Assembly (NCBI RefSeq): GCF_014109765.1
Contig: NZ_CP059139.1
Coordinates: 4,857,001 to 4,921,000, forward strand
Length of the DNA stretch: 64,000 bases
DNA from: Pseudomonas berkeleyensis
Lineage (GTDB): Bacteria; Pseudomonadota; Gammaproteobacteria; Pseudomonadales; Pseudomonadaceae
Direction of reading: 5' to 3'
Every line of letters starts with the position of its first letter. Position 1 is the stretch's first letter. A program made the translations under genes and the position numbers. The notes beneath the pieces are model-generated. The model ran no database searches, was not told the origin of the DNA, and worked only from the letters and a program-made list of their open reading frames with translations. Below, piece by piece: positions 17,590 through 24,821 of this stretch.

Positions 17590-18098
17590 GATGCCACCCC
17601 GAGAATTTCTCGGCGGATCGCCTCGACAGTTTCGGCATTGAGGCCGCCTTTCTTGGCGATCTTTTCGACCTGCTCAGCGGCAGCCTGGGCCTTTGCCCGC
17701 ACCTCGCTCTGCCACTTCTTCTGCACCACAGAGGCCCGGCCCAGCTCGGCTACGGCCTTGGCCACCTTGGGTAGGTCGAACTGGCCACCCTCGCTCATGA
17801 GCAGCTTGAACAAGTGTTCTTGCACCAGGCGCATGAGTGCCTCGTTTACCGCCCCCTCTTCGTCAGGTGCGGCAGCCACGACCGCGCGGGCCTGCTCGCT
17901 GGCTACCTTCAGGGCGCTCAAGCGCTCCTCAAAGTTCTGCCCGTAGCGGTGTAGCGCGCTCTTGCTGATGGCAAAGCCCCGGCCGGCCAGCTCGACAGAA
18001 AGAGCTTCGTAGTCGCTGAAGTTGTTCTCGGCTAGAGCTTGATCCAGCCAGGCTTTCACCTTGGCTGGTAGCTGGCCCACTTTGCTGCGCGGTGGCAT
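17586..18098 (-). CDS. DUF3486 protein, probable small terminase (Mu gp27-like)
   Basis: 170 residues from an ATG at 18,098, chosen because GAGG lies ten bases upstream; an in-frame start at 18,125 lacks one. The beginning MPPRSKVGQLPAKVKAWLD and the internal GFAISKSALHRYGQ (helix-turn-helix-like) are hallmarks of DUF3486. The C-terminus GLNAETVEAIRREILG is a family motif. It precedes the large terminase with a four-base overlap and is generally regarded as the DNA-recognition subunit in packaging. Confidence 0.85.
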   Translation of the reverse strand: MPPRSKVGQLPAKVKAWLDQALAENNFSDYEALSVELAGRGFAISKSALHRYGQNFEERLSALKVASEQARAVVAAAPDEEGAVNEALMRLVQEHLFKLLMSEGGQFDLPKVAKAVAELGRASVVQKKWQSEVRAKAQAAAEQVEKIAKKGGLNAETVEAIRREILGVAS

Positions 18099-18102
18099 AG
18101 GC

Positions 18103-18405
18103 TCAGCCTCGCACCGGCCGGGCAATGCCCGGATTGCAGGGAATGGTGTACTCGGCGACGTCGACTCCGTAGTGGGTCAGCCCGGCAATCCAGACACCAC
18201 TAGGTTGCTTGTCGAGGGTGACTAGGCTGCGGTCTTTGAGGTAGTCCAGCTCGCGGCGCACTTCAAGCTGGGTCGCGTCGCTGTAAATGCCTTGAATGGT
18301 GGAAAGCACCAGTGCTTCATGCGGGTCTACTGGGCGCGCGTTGTTGAGGGTGAGCAGGATGTACCAGCGCATCGACTCACGGCGAATCTTGGCGGCATCG
18401 ATCAT
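18103..18405 (-). CDS. Mu gp26-like winged-helix protein
   Basis: 100 residues. The sequence runs IRRESMRWYILLTLNNARP, then LEVRRELDYLKDRSLVTLDKQPSGVWIAGLTHYGVDVAEY, a winged-helix-like layout with the wing around residues 60 to 75. It lies between DUF2730 and DUF3486, the position of Mu gp26. The role is probably DNA binding during packaging initiation, but this is inference. Confidence 0.7.
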   Translation of the reverse strand: MIDAAKIRRESMRWYILLTLNNARPVDPHEALVLSTIQGIYSDATQLEVRRELDYLKDRSLVTLDKQPSGVWIAGLTHYGVDVAEYTIPCNPGIARPVRG

Positions 18406-18719
18406 TATTTGGCTCCTTTCATCTGGACGACTTCAAGCTTGTCCCGTAGCCCGTCCAGCTTGGCTTCGATCACTGTTTGGTTGCGCACGTAGTCCTGGCG
18501 GTGGACGTACTGCATGGGCAGTTCTGCCTGGAAGCGCAGGAAGTCGCGCTCCAACTCAGCCAGCTTTGCAATCTCCTTTTCCTGGCTTGCAAAGCGCTCA
18601 CCCAGGCGTTTCTCCATCTGGCTCAGAAGCAGCTTGACCAGGCCGAAAACCAACGTGCTGAAGATGCCCAGCAGCGAAATGGCCCAGGTCACGGCCTGCG
18701 TAAAATCCATCACCATCAT
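18405..18719 (-). CDS. DUF2730 family protein (Mu gp25-like)
   Basis: 104 residues if the start is the ATG at 18,719 that overlaps the Rz stop; the ATG at 18,710 is possible. A single transmembrane helix lies near the N-terminus (AVTWAISLLGIFSTLVFGLVK), followed by a heptad-rich coiled coil (LGERFASQEKEIAKLAELE) and LDGLRDKLEVVQMKG. These are features of DUF2730/Mu gp25. It is membrane anchored and sits between lysis and packaging genes; function is unknown. Confidence 0.75.
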   Translation of the reverse strand: MMVMDFTQAVTWAISLLGIFSTLVFGLVKLLLSQMEKRLGERFASQEKEIAKLAELERDFLRFQAELPMQYVHRQDYVRNQTVIEAKLDGLRDKLEVVQMKGAK

Positions 18720-19354
18720 TTGCCCCCCACGACGGCGTCGATCAGAGCGTCCAGCTGTGCCGCTGTGTTGCGGCACTGCTCGGCGTACTTGATGTGGTGT
18801 CCCAGGAGAGCGGCTTGGCCGAGGCCTGAATCGAGTTGCTCAGCGGCGACGGCGTCGGGGCTTTGCGCAACAGCTCGGTCGGAATCTGCGGCGCCGGGCA
18901 CTGCGGCTCTGGCGCCGGTTGCTTCGTCATAAATCCGCACCCAGCCAGCAGTAAAAACACAGGCAGGCAGAGGCTTAGGCGGCGCATCGAGCGCCTCCCG
19001 ATAGAGGTCTGCGACACGAGCAATCTCCCCAGTGAGGTAGTCAGTTGTTTTCCGGTGTTGGCGTTGTTGCTCGGCCAGGTCTGACGCGAGCTTGTCGTTG
19101 CGGGCCTGCTCGTCTTGCAGACGTTTTGCGGCGGTTTTGGCATCGGCTTCGGCGGCCAGGGCACGGGTCAGCTCCTGGGCCTGGTGTTCGTTCCTCAACT
19201 TGGCCAGGGCCAGATCACCCCTGGAGGTTGCTGCGCGCTCGCCGGCCTCATAGGCGGAACGCTCCAACATTCCGACCAGCAGGTAGATAGCTGCGCCAAG
19301 CGCAACAGGTAGGGCGAACGGGAGTGCGGCGCGCAGGAAGCTGAGCCACTTCAT
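18716..19354 (-). CDS. i-spanin (Rz-like)
   Basis: 212 residues from an ATG at 19,354 overlapping the endolysin stop. There is one N-terminal transmembrane helix (about residues 10 to 28), then a periplasmic coiled coil rich in Ala, Glu, Gln and Arg to about residue 120, the layout of Rz inner-membrane spanins. A lipoprotein gene is nested inside it in another frame, as expected for Rz1. The spanin pair fuses inner and outer membranes in the last lysis step. The C-terminal third is more Ala-rich than usual. Confidence 0.82.
   Translation of the reverse strand: MKWLSFLRAALPFALPVALGAAIYLLVGMLERSAYEAGERAATSRGDLALAKLRNEHQAQELTRALAAEADAKTAAKRLQDEQARNDKLASDLAEQQRQHRKTTDYLTGEIARVADLYREALDAPPKPLPACVFTAGWVRIYDEATGARAAVPGAADSDRAVAQSPDAVAAEQLDSGLGQAALLGHHIKYAEQCRNTAAQLDALIDAVVGGK
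18742..18987 (-). CDS. o-spanin lipoprotein (Rz1-like), nested in Rz
   Basis: 81 residues read in a different frame entirely inside the i-spanin gene. It starts at an ATG at 18,987 with GGGAGG six bases upstream. The signal sequence MRRLSLCLPVFLLLAGC ends in a lipobox (LLAGC), and the mature part is Pro/Gln/Ser rich (KQPAPEPQCPAPQIP), as in Rz1. It is too short to stand out as a gene, but the lipobox, ribosome site and nesting are all diagnostic. It acts in the outer membrane with the i-spanin. Confidence 0.85.
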   Translation of the reverse strand: MRRLSLCLPVFLLLAGCGFMTKQPAPEPQCPAPQIPTELLRKAPTPSPLSNSIQASAKPLSWDTTSSTPSSAATQRHSWTL

Positions 19355-19884
19355 TGCAGACCCTCCAGACACAGGCGGCGCTCGTCCAGGCGGCGAAGGT
19401 GAAGCCCCCGCACGAACACCAGGCGGCCATTGGCGTCGGTGACGTATGCCCACACTGGACGGCCATCCGCCCCCCATGCCAGGGCATTGCAGCCCTCGGC
19501 CACGCGCCCCCGGTTGATCAGGACGACGGCCCGGCTTGCACACGTAGAGGGATTGCCAAAGTTGTGGCCATGGCTGCTCAGCGCGTCGAAGGTTTTCTGG
19601 CTGATGCTCTGATTGGTTATGCAGTCAGCCAGCCCCAGCTGGCCTTTGCTGACAACCAGGCGCTCTACCTCTTCGCAGCGCTCGTCTGACCAGTAGTCAC
19701 CCACGATCACCGGGTAAGGGCTGGTGTGCTTGGTGATGCCCTTGCATACGGTGGGCAGACCACGGGCCAACTTGTCGCCATAGACGGTGTTCTGCCCGTC
19801 ACCCTCCCAGGTACCCAGGAAAGCCATAAGCCCTGCGCTGGCCAGCACCAGCGTTCCGGCCGCGATACGTCCACGCAGGCTCAT
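19351..19884 (-). CDS. SAR endolysin, GH24 lysozyme
   Basis: 177 residues. The N-terminus (RIAAGTLVLASAGLMAFLG) is a weakly hydrophobic signal-anchor-release segment rather than a cleaved signal. It is followed by TWEGDGQNTVYGD and LPTVCKGITKHT, the Glu-Asp-Thr catalytic arrangement of phage lysozymes, with Glu near residue 27. Several Cys residues (47, 70, 87 and beyond) may regulate folding after release. It hydrolyses peptidoglycan. It overlaps the preceding gene and the i-spanin gene. No separate holin is obvious next to it. Confidence 0.88.
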   Translation of the reverse strand: MSLRGRIAAGTLVLASAGLMAFLGTWEGDGQNTVYGDKLARGLPTVCKGITKHTSPYPVIVGDYWSDERCEEVERLVVSKGQLGLADCITNQSISQKTFDALSSHGHNFGNPSTCASRAVVLINRGRVAEGCNALAWGADGRPVWAYVTDANGRLVFVRGLHLRRLDERRLCLEGLQ

Positions 19885-20216
19885 GCTGCCCCCTTGCCGA
19901 TGGCGTCGCGTAGCTTGGCGATAGCCGCATTGCCGACCTCGGGGGCCGAGCGGGACACGTGGCGGGGCTTGGGGGTGGCATCGCGGCGCTGTGCGGCCGT
20001 TGGCTTCTCGCGCGCCTGCTCTTCACGGCCAGCACGGTGGCGGCGGTAGGCGGCGACCTTTGGCCAGGCGCTTTTGACGTGCTCCTCGACCTGGGCGCGC
20101 CACTCAACAGGGCAGCGCTCCATCAGCCACTGACGGCGGTCGAGCGCCGTCTCGACCAATACGGCGGCAGCGTAGGCGCGGGGGCTGGTGAGAATGCTGG
20201 GGTCTAGAGTGTTCAT
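19881..20216 (-). CDS. first gene of lysis operon, unknown (111 aa)
   Basis: 111 residues, basic toward the C-terminus, with no transmembrane segment, so it is not a classical holin. It begins MNTLDPSILTSPRAYAAAVLVETALDRRQW and contains an Arg/Lys-rich middle (AYRRHRAGREEQAREKP). Its ATG lies at the base of a perfect hairpin within the P_lys-like element, exactly as in the protease gene. It overlaps the endolysin start, so the two are co-translated. Function is unknown. Confidence 0.65.
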   Translation of the reverse strand: MNTLDPSILTSPRAYAAAVLVETALDRRQWLMERCPVEWRAQVEEHVKSAWPKVAAYRRHRAGREEQAREKPTAAQRRDATPKPRHVSRSAPEVGNAAIAKLRDAIGKGAA

Positions 20217-20275
20217 GCCGCCATGGTCGGCGGCATCGGCATGTGGGGATTAGCGGACGGGTGTCAGTAACTCAG
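20217..20275 (-). promoter_or_regulatory. putative late promoter P_lys with start-codon hairpin
   Basis: On the minus strand, just after the mor stop, TACTGACACCCGTC and CTAATCCC are followed by the hairpin ATGCCGCC-GACCAT-GGCGGCAT ending in the ATG of the next gene. The element is near-identical to that before the protease gene at 11,600 to 11,670. Both cores contain a GAC-N4-GTC dyad. The location next to mor and before lysis fits a middle/late promoter. Confidence 0.6.
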
Positions 20276-20712
20276 TTGAACAGGTCGGGCGTAGACGGGG
20301 CCGCCAGCTCTGGCAGGCGCTTGAGAATGCGCCAGACGTGCCGGTCGCTGAGCTTGTAGGTGCGGGCCAGCTCGGCGACAACGGTATTTGCACTGACACC
20401 CTCGCGCGTCGCTTGTTCAAACTGGCGATGAATCTCGGCATCGCGCAGCGCGATCAATGCGGCGTCGCACTTGGGTATGTAGATCGTCTCGCGCTCGCTG
20501 GCATAGCGCCCGAGCTTCTCGGCGGCTTCCTCGCCAACGATCTCGGCCAAAGCCGCCACACGGGCCTGACCATTGCGGCCGACACCTTGCGCAAAGAACC
20601 AGGACGTGCCACCCAGCTCGGCCACCAGCTTCATCGTGGCGGGCAGGCCGACGACCTCGGCAATGCGTTGCACGGTCGGCGGCAGCAGGTCGCGAGCCTG
20701 TTCCAGTTTCAT
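20272..20712 (-). CDS. Mor/C-family transcription activator
   Basis: 146 residues from an ATG at 20,712. The N-terminal part (LPPTVQRIAEVVGLPATMKLVAELGG) and the C-terminal helix-turn-helix (SANTVVAELARTYKLSDRHVWRILKRL) define the Mor transcription activator family. In Mu, Mor and C turn on middle and late genes by binding next to promoters that lack a good -35 box. It follows gemA, as in Mu, and directly precedes the lysis operon. A separate C gene is not visible, so this protein may drive late transcription alone. Confidence 0.87.
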   Translation of the reverse strand: MKLEQARDLLPPTVQRIAEVVGLPATMKLVAELGGTSWFFAQGVGRNGQARVAALAEIVGEEAAEKLGRYASERETIYIPKCDAALIALRDAEIHRQFEQATREGVSANTVVAELARTYKLSDRHVWRILKRLPELAAPSTPDLFN

Positions 20713-21107
20713 AGCGTCCGCCCGTGGCGCTTGGCGTCTAGCGCCAACGCAGTAACGATGCCGCGCAGTTGGTCGGTGTCGCACCACTCCAGACGCTCGA
20801 CCTGGTACATACGCTTGGCCAGGCTGTCGGCGTACTCCCAGGCGCGGCCGGCCTCAGCCAGTTGCGCCTCGATCTTGCCGACCAACTTAGCGCGCTCTGC
20901 TGCGGGCTTCGGCTTGGCGCGACCTGTCGATGCCTTGGGCTTGAAGCCGAGGCGCTCCAGCTCGACAAGCACGCGACCGATCTGGCGCGGGTTCAAGTCT
21001 TTGGACGACTCAACACCGGCAGTGCGCTTGAGGATCGCGCGGTATGTTTCATCGTCCAGGCCGAGCTGGCGGCGGGCGATCTGAATTTTCGTCTTACCTG
21101 TGCTCAT
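20709..21107 (-). CDS. gemA: GemA-like regulatory protein (DUF1018)
   Basis: 132 residues from an ATG at 21,107. It starts with a basic helix, KTKIQIARRQLGLDDETYRAILKR, followed by the SSKDLNPRQIGRVLVELERLGFKPK segment that is diagnostic of the gp16/GemA family. The middle is Lys/Ala-rich, and the C-terminus QLRGIVTALALDAKRHGR is also conserved. In Mu, GemA (gp16) affects host gene expression and DNA supercoiling and lies just before mor, as here. It overlaps mor by four bases. Confidence 0.87.
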   Translation of the reverse strand: MSTGKTKIQIARRQLGLDDETYRAILKRTAGVESSKDLNPRQIGRVLVELERLGFKPKASTGRAKPKPAAERAKLVGKIEAQLAEAGRAWEYADSLAKRMYQVERLEWCDTDQLRGIVTALALDAKRHGRTL

Positions 21108-21382
21108 ACCGGGTTCCTCGGATTCATGGCGGCGCGGACTGCTAGCGGATCGAGGCGAACGGATGCCGCGACGAATCGAACCATCAGCGCAATCGTCTCC
21201 TCGATGTTCTGGCACCCACACTCGGCGCGGATGTGCTCTAGGTCGGCCATGGTTCCTGCACCAAAGACGCCCTTGAACTTGACGCCTTTAACCCGCGCCA
21301 CCTGGTCGCGCTTGTTCTTGCGGTAACGGGCCGAGCGAGCGCGGCTCAATCGGCGTCTGCGGTCTTGTGTCGATTCATTCAT
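21104..21382 (-). CDS. small basic phage protein (92 aa)
   Basis: 92 residues. The N-terminal third is very basic (DRRRRLSRARSARYRKNKRD), suggesting nucleic-acid binding; the rest is helical with the segment AECGCQNIEETIALMVRFV. Its stop overlaps the gemA start. Upstream lies one of two structurally conserved hairpin pairs. I do not recognise a family. Confidence 0.6.
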   Translation of the reverse strand: MNESTQDRRRRLSRARSARYRKNKRDQVARVKGVKFKGVFGAGTMADLEHIRAECGCQNIEETIALMVRFVAASVRLDPLAVRAAMNPRNPV

Positions 21383-21451
21383 TGCGGCTGCTCATCAGTA
21401 CCGGGCCACCACGCCCGGCAGACCTTCGCCCCTGGTGGGGCTAGGTTTCGC
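21383..21451 (-). repeat. conserved hairpin pair, copy 1
   Basis: This intergenic segment matches 21,860 to 21,933 in layout. It contains CCGGGC-GTGGTG-GCCCGG (21,401 to 21,418, minus strand) and a second stem GCCCC-ACCA-GGGGC (21,428 to 21,441). The same loop GTGGTG occurs in copy 2 on a stem with two changed base pairs, so pairing is preserved while sequence is not. It is an RNA element in the early transcript. Confidence 0.65.
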
Positions 21452-21859
21452 TTAGTGGATTCGCTCGATGCTGGTGTTGTTGGCTAGCAGGTGCTTTTTC
21501 AGGCTGTTGAAGCTGTTCCAGGATGGGAGGTAGTAGGTGTAGACCTCTGCCGCAAGTTTGTTGGCCTCACGCTTTCCAAAGGCCTTGCGGTAAGCCTCCA
21601 CCTTCTTGGCACTGTGCATGCGACGAGTGACTTTGCGCAGGAAACGCCGGCCTTCTTCGTGCTTCGCTTCGCCTTTCTCGTCGGCTGAGCACCAGGCTCC
21701 CTTAAAGACTCCGTCGACATAGACGGAGGTAGCCCATTTGCGGCCTTTGGAATCGACCTCCTGAGAAAGCGCCACCTCGAACTGGTCGCACTTCAATTTC
21801 ATGTACCCGTATGGGCTGGCCATCTGCTGTTTCAGATCGTCCCAGTCTTGTTGCTGCAT
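21452..21859 (-). CDS. early phage protein, unknown (135 aa)
   Basis: 135 residues. The sequence is mixed-charge with VYVDGVFKGAWCSADEKGEAKHEEGRRFLRKVTRRMHSAKK, a basic central helix and a Tyr-rich C-terminus (AEVYTYYLPSWNSFNS). It lacks membrane segments. It is flanked on both sides by the two hairpin-pair elements. No recognised family; an early accessory function is inferred from position between MuB and gemA. Confidence 0.65.
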   Translation of the reverse strand: MQQQDWDDLKQQMASPYGYMKLKCDQFEVALSQEVDSKGRKWATSVYVDGVFKGAWCSADEKGEAKHEEGRRFLRKVTRRMHSAKKVEAYRKAFGKREANKLAAEVYTYYLPSWNSFNSLKKHLLANNTSIERIH

Positions 21860-21933
21860 AGATTCCTCGGCTGCTCGTCAGTACCCAGCCACCACGCTGG
21901 GCAGACCGCCCCGGCCAACCGGAGCGGTTTCGC
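21860..21933 (-). repeat. conserved hairpin pair, copy 2
   Basis: The minus strand reads a hairpin CCCAGC-GTGGTG-GCTGGG (21,884 to 21,901) and a longer stem CCGCTCCGG-TTGG-CCGGGGCGG (21,906 to 21,927) with one G-U pair. Flanking bases are shared with copy 1 at 21,383 to 21,451: CACTAAGCGAAACC on one side and GGTACTGA/GAGCAGCC on the other. Compensatory changes between copies support a folded RNA. Confidence 0.65.
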
Positions 21934-22128
21934 TTAGTGGATGGTGTTCAGTACCTGATTCCGGTAGCAGACTGGCAGTTTGTCGATCCAGGCCTCTTGT
22001 ACCGCCAGCCTGTAAAGGGTGTTTGCCAACTGCCCGGACTTGCTGTTGCGCGCGGCTTCGCGCAGATCGAGCGTCAAGCACACTTCGCCGTCTTTCTCTT
22101 CCAGGGTGAATGTCACTTTGTTGGTCAT
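21934..22128 (-). CDS. small early protein (64 aa)
   Basis: 64 residues, beginning MTNKVTFTLEEKDGEVCLTLDLREAARNSKSG and ending VLNTIH. The first half looks like a short beta meander with acidic turns, the second half is helical. It ends with the same IH-stop codons and following bases as the 135-residue gene downstream, part of the duplicated intergenic segment. Function unknown. Confidence 0.6.
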   Translation of the reverse strand: MTNKVTFTLEEKDGEVCLTLDLREAARNSKSGQLANTLYRLAVQEAWIDKLPVCYRNQVLNTIH

Positions 22129-22130
22129 GC

Positions 22131-22397
22131 CTAAGCCCCCAGCGCCCGAAAGCCCGGCACTTCAAGTGTGCCCAGCACCTGGATGTATCGGGCGATGGCG
22201 CCCAGGTTTGCGCGGGTATCGCCATTAGGCTCCACGCCAGGAACCTGGTTGACGGTGCATCCATCGCTGGTCTTGGCGATGGTTTCGATCACCGCATCAA
22301 ACTCCCCAACGGCAAGGGCGAATTGCCCCTCGCTGGGTTGCTCGTCGGTGATCCTGATTGCCCCGCTGATGTCGCAGACTGCATAGAACTTGGTCAT
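22131..22397 (-). CDS. small early protein (88 aa)
   Basis: 88 residues starting MTKFYAVCDISGAIRITDEQPSEGQFALAVGEFDAVIE. It reads as a compact alpha/beta protein with no membrane segment, Cys cluster or known motif. It is separated from the following gene by two bases and from the preceding one by one, so it is clearly part of the early operon. Function unknown. Confidence 0.6.
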   Translation of the reverse strand: MTKFYAVCDISGAIRITDEQPSEGQFALAVGEFDAVIETIAKTSDGCTVNQVPGVEPNGDTRANLGAIARYIQVLGTLEVPGFRALGA

Positions 22398-22398
22398 T

Positions 22399-22842
22399 TC
22401 AAGCCCCCTCAGGAGTGATTCGCCATTTGCTGTGTATGTGACCGTCTGCCTTGAACGGCACGCGCTCGACAGTGCTAGAACGATCTGGAAACAGCTTCTT
22501 GGCGAGCTGTTGAACTGCGTACTCGTCGCTGTGAGTGCAGGAGACTTTCTTGCCGCGAATGGAACTGGTCACGTACCCGGCAATGCCGTTGACCCGCACT
22601 GCAACCTCGGTCGGCACGACTGGAACCACCGACCGCACCAGGTGACTGATGCAACCCGCGCGGCCATGGTGGCGGTATTCGATAACGCTGCCCGCCTTGA
22701 GCTTGGCCAGGTTGGTCACTTTCAACCCCTTCCAGACGTCGGCCTGAAAAGGGCGTGAGTCGATCACCACACCCTCGGCGTCAACCACCCAGTGAAGGAA
22801 GTCCTGGCCGTTGTCTGTGAACTCGACAATGGAAGTGCTCAT
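22399..22842 (-). CDS. early phage protein, unknown (147 aa)
   Basis: 147 residues from an ATG at 22,842; the longer frame upstream overlaps the DUF3164 gene and lacks a reason to be used. It begins MSTSIVEFTDNGQDFLHWVVDAEGVVIDSRPFQ. The sequence RGKKVSCTHSDEYAVQQLAKKLF occurs near residue 100, and there are several His/Cys residues (HHGRAGCISH) that might bind metal. No recognised family. Confidence 0.6.
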   Translation of the reverse strand: MSTSIVEFTDNGQDFLHWVVDAEGVVIDSRPFQADVWKGLKVTNLAKLKAGSVIEYRHHGRAGCISHLVRSVVPVVPTEVAVRVNGIAGYVTSSIRGKKVSCTHSDEYAVQQLAKKLFPDRSSTVERVPFKADGHIHSKWRITPEGA

Positions 22843-22843
22843 A

Positions 22844-23509
22844 TCAGTGCACCCCCGGCGCCGGTTGCAGGGGCTGCTCCGCAGGCAGCGCAATCGCAGC
22901 CAGGTCGAGCGGGATCGGGCGATACATGTCGCTGTCACCAATGCGCTCGTAGAAACGCAGGTACTCCTTGGAGCTGGTCACCTGGCACGCCTCGCCAATG
23001 GCCTTCATTGCCTTCTGCCAGCGCTCGTCTGCGATCTCCAGGCGGCGCAGAGCCAGCACGCGGGCAGTGCGGATTTCGCCCTTGGTGTCTGTACGGAAGG
23101 CGTCATTGACCAGCGTGACCACTTCCGGCCGGGCGCCCTCCGTCCACTCGGCCAAACATTCATCGATCAGTGAGCGGGCAGCCTGCAGACGCTCGTCGAA
23201 GCTGATGGAGTCCTGCACGGCAATCTGTAGCTTGTAGCTGCCGTCGAAGCTGAGCAGGGTGACGTTGCCTTTCTTGCCGCCGAGCTTGGCGCCGTACTCT
23301 TCGAAACTCATCTCGATAAAGGCGCGCACGTCACCAAAGGCCGAGGCCTTGAAGTCCGCCAGCAGGCTGTTCAGCTCACTGGCACGGTCTATCAGGTGGC
23401 GCACTAGCCGGTCACGCTCGACGTCGATGGGCTTGATCATGCTCTCAGGGATCAGGCGACCCTGTGCGTCTTGCCGGTAGCCTGCGGGAATGGTCTGTTG
23501 TGCGGTCAT
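22844..23509 (-). CDS. DUF3164 family protein
   Basis: 221 residues. The pattern GYRQDAQGRLIPESMIKPIDVERDRLVRHL at the N-terminus, LGGKKGNVTLLSFDGSYKLQIAVQDSISFDERLQAA in the middle and VLALRRLEIADERWQKAMKAI near residue 160 is typical of DUF3164, found in the early region of Mu-like phages after the transposition genes. It is usually described as a putative Mu host-takeover or sulphate-transport-like gene product, but function is not established. Confidence 0.82.
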   Translation of the reverse strand: MTAQQTIPAGYRQDAQGRLIPESMIKPIDVERDRLVRHLIDRASELNSLLADFKASAFGDVRAFIEMSFEEYGAKLGGKKGNVTLLSFDGSYKLQIAVQDSISFDERLQAARSLIDECLAEWTEGARPEVVTLVNDAFRTDTKGEIRTARVLALRRLEIADERWQKAMKAIGEACQVTSSKEYLRFYERIGDSDMYRPIPLDLAAIALPAEQPLQPAPGVH

Positions 23510-23519
23510 GTTCGGTTCC

Positions 23520-23834
23520 TCAGTGGAAGGTCTTTTTTTGAAGGTCGAGGTAGCTGATGGGGCGGCGCCATTCGAGGGTTACCCCCTCAAAAAGCACGGT
23601 GTAACGCGTGCTCCCGGCAGAGCGGTGAGCCTGATAGCCGCCGTCAGTCAGGCGCTTTTCGAGTAGGCGCTCGCCATCTTCCGGGCCTATCTCCAAGCGG
23701 TTTTCGGTCGGCAGGATTTGCAGCAGTCGCACACCCATGCCCTGTAGGTGGCGAGCTGCTGCGTTGAAGTCGCGCAGGCTGGTTGCCAGCGCAGTTGTCA
23801 GGACTTTCAGCGGGCGCGGCTCAGTGGCTGCCAT
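23520..23834 (-). CDS. early phage protein, unknown (104 aa)
   Basis: 104 residues from an ATG at 23,834, selected because AAGGAG lies nine bases upstream. The protein begins MAATEPRPLKVLTTALATSLRDFNAAARHLQ and ends in a beta-rich, basic part (TVLFEGVTLEWRRPISYLDLQKKTFH). No motif recognised. It overlaps the end of the preceding gene by 14 bases in another frame, as is usual in this operon. Confidence 0.6.
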   Translation of the reverse strand: MAATEPRPLKVLTTALATSLRDFNAAARHLQGMGVRLLQILPTENRLEIGPEDGERLLEKRLTDGGYQAHRSAGSTRYTVLFEGVTLEWRRPISYLDLQKKTFH

Positions 23835-24207
23835 GGCGTTGCTCCTTTGCTGCACAGCGAGGGTTCTGCGGGCAGTGCTGGCAGGCACGCCAGTGCTGCA
23901 TCGCATGCGGGTTATGTGTCGGTGCTGGTTTATCGCGGTTTGTTTGGCACTGCTCGGCCGTGATCACCTCGCCCAGCACCACGCAATCAATGCGGCCGAG
24001 GGTGTCCATCACACGGCGCTCAACATGCTCAGTGCTTGGTGACGGGTAGCGGTTCTGCAACAGCAGGGTTACGGCTGTGCGGCTCATACCGATGCGGCCG
24101 GCCGCCTTGGTGCGGTTGCTGTTCTCGACCTCACGGGCCAGCAGGCTGACGAACAGCGGCGGCTGTTCGCCCCAGGCCGAAAGGTCTACGCGGGCGGCCT
24201 GGTTCAT
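23821..24207 (-). CDS. HTH protein with C-terminal Cys cluster
   Basis: 128 residues from an ATG at 24,207, overlapping the preceding stop by four bases. Residues 25 to 60 resemble a helix-turn-helix (EVENSNRTKAAGRIGMSRTAVTLLLQNRY). The C-terminus holds HWRACQHCPQNPRCA with three closely spaced cysteines, possibly a metal-binding cluster together with an upstream Cys. Similar short Cys-tailed HTH proteins occur after MuB in Pseudomonas Mu-like phages. A regulatory role in early expression is likely but unproven. Confidence 0.65.
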   Translation of the reverse strand: MNQAARVDLSAWGEQPPLFVSLLAREVENSNRTKAAGRIGMSRTAVTLLLQNRYPSPSTEHVERRVMDTLGRIDCVVLGEVITAEQCQTNRDKPAPTHNPHAMQHWRACQHCPQNPRCAAKEQRHGSH

Positions 24208-24821
24208 TCGTCGCCCTCCGGCTCGGGCTGGCGGTAAACGACCTTGCCCAGGTTCGGATCGAACACTTGGCCGATACGCTGAATCATTGGCGGGCGCGGG
24301 CCGCTGTAGCGCTGGGGAATGAGGCGGTAACGAGCCGGCTTGCCCGGCGCGCCCTTGCTCACGATCTGGACATAGCCGGCATGCACCAGCCACTGGAGGT
24401 AGCGCATGGCTGTGCTACGCGTGGTCGGCGTTGCAATCGAGGCCTGATTAGCCAGCTCCTGCGCATCCAACTCGCCCAGGATTCGCAGCGTTCGCCACAT
24501 AGCCTCTGTGCCTGTACCTGCCGTGCTCGCCTTGCCGTCGCGGGTGACTGCTGGGGCTTCGGCGCCGACATCATTGGTAAGGGTGAGGGTCTGCTCTTCA
24601 AAGCGCCCGTCTGTGCGTCCGCCGCCGATCACCGTCACATAGCCACCCTTCATCAGCCCCTGGAGATAGGTGCGGACAGTGGCGTGATCGACCCTGGCCT
24701 TTCTTGCGACCTGGGCGCTGGTGAAGCTCTCGGCCGCAGAGCGGATGGCTTCCCACACGCGTTGCCGGTTGTTTTTCCCGCCACGCATTTCCAGGTGAAT
24801 CGCTTTGCGTCCGGTTGCCAT
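24204..24821 (-). CDS. winged-helix DNA-binding protein
   Basis: 205 residues from the ATG at 24,821, which overlaps the MuB stop (TGATG). Two winged-helix-like units are visible: residues 20 to 75 (VWEAIRSAAESFTSAQVARKARVDHATVRTYL, then GYVTVIGGG) and residues 108 to 165 (TLRILGELDAQELANQASI...STAMRYLQWLVHAGYVQIV). The C-terminus is Pro/Arg rich. It probably acts as an early regulator or helps transposition; the two modules could bind separate half-sites. Confidence 0.72.
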   Translation of the reverse strand: MATGRKAIHLEMRGGKNNRQRVWEAIRSAAESFTSAQVARKARVDHATVRTYLQGLMKGGYVTVIGGGRTDGRFEEQTLTLTNDVGAEAPAVTRDGKASTAGTGTEAMWRTLRILGELDAQELANQASIATPTTRSTAMRYLQWLVHAGYVQIVSKGAPGKPARYRLIPQRYSGPRPPMIQRIGQVFDPNLGKVVYRQPEPEGDE

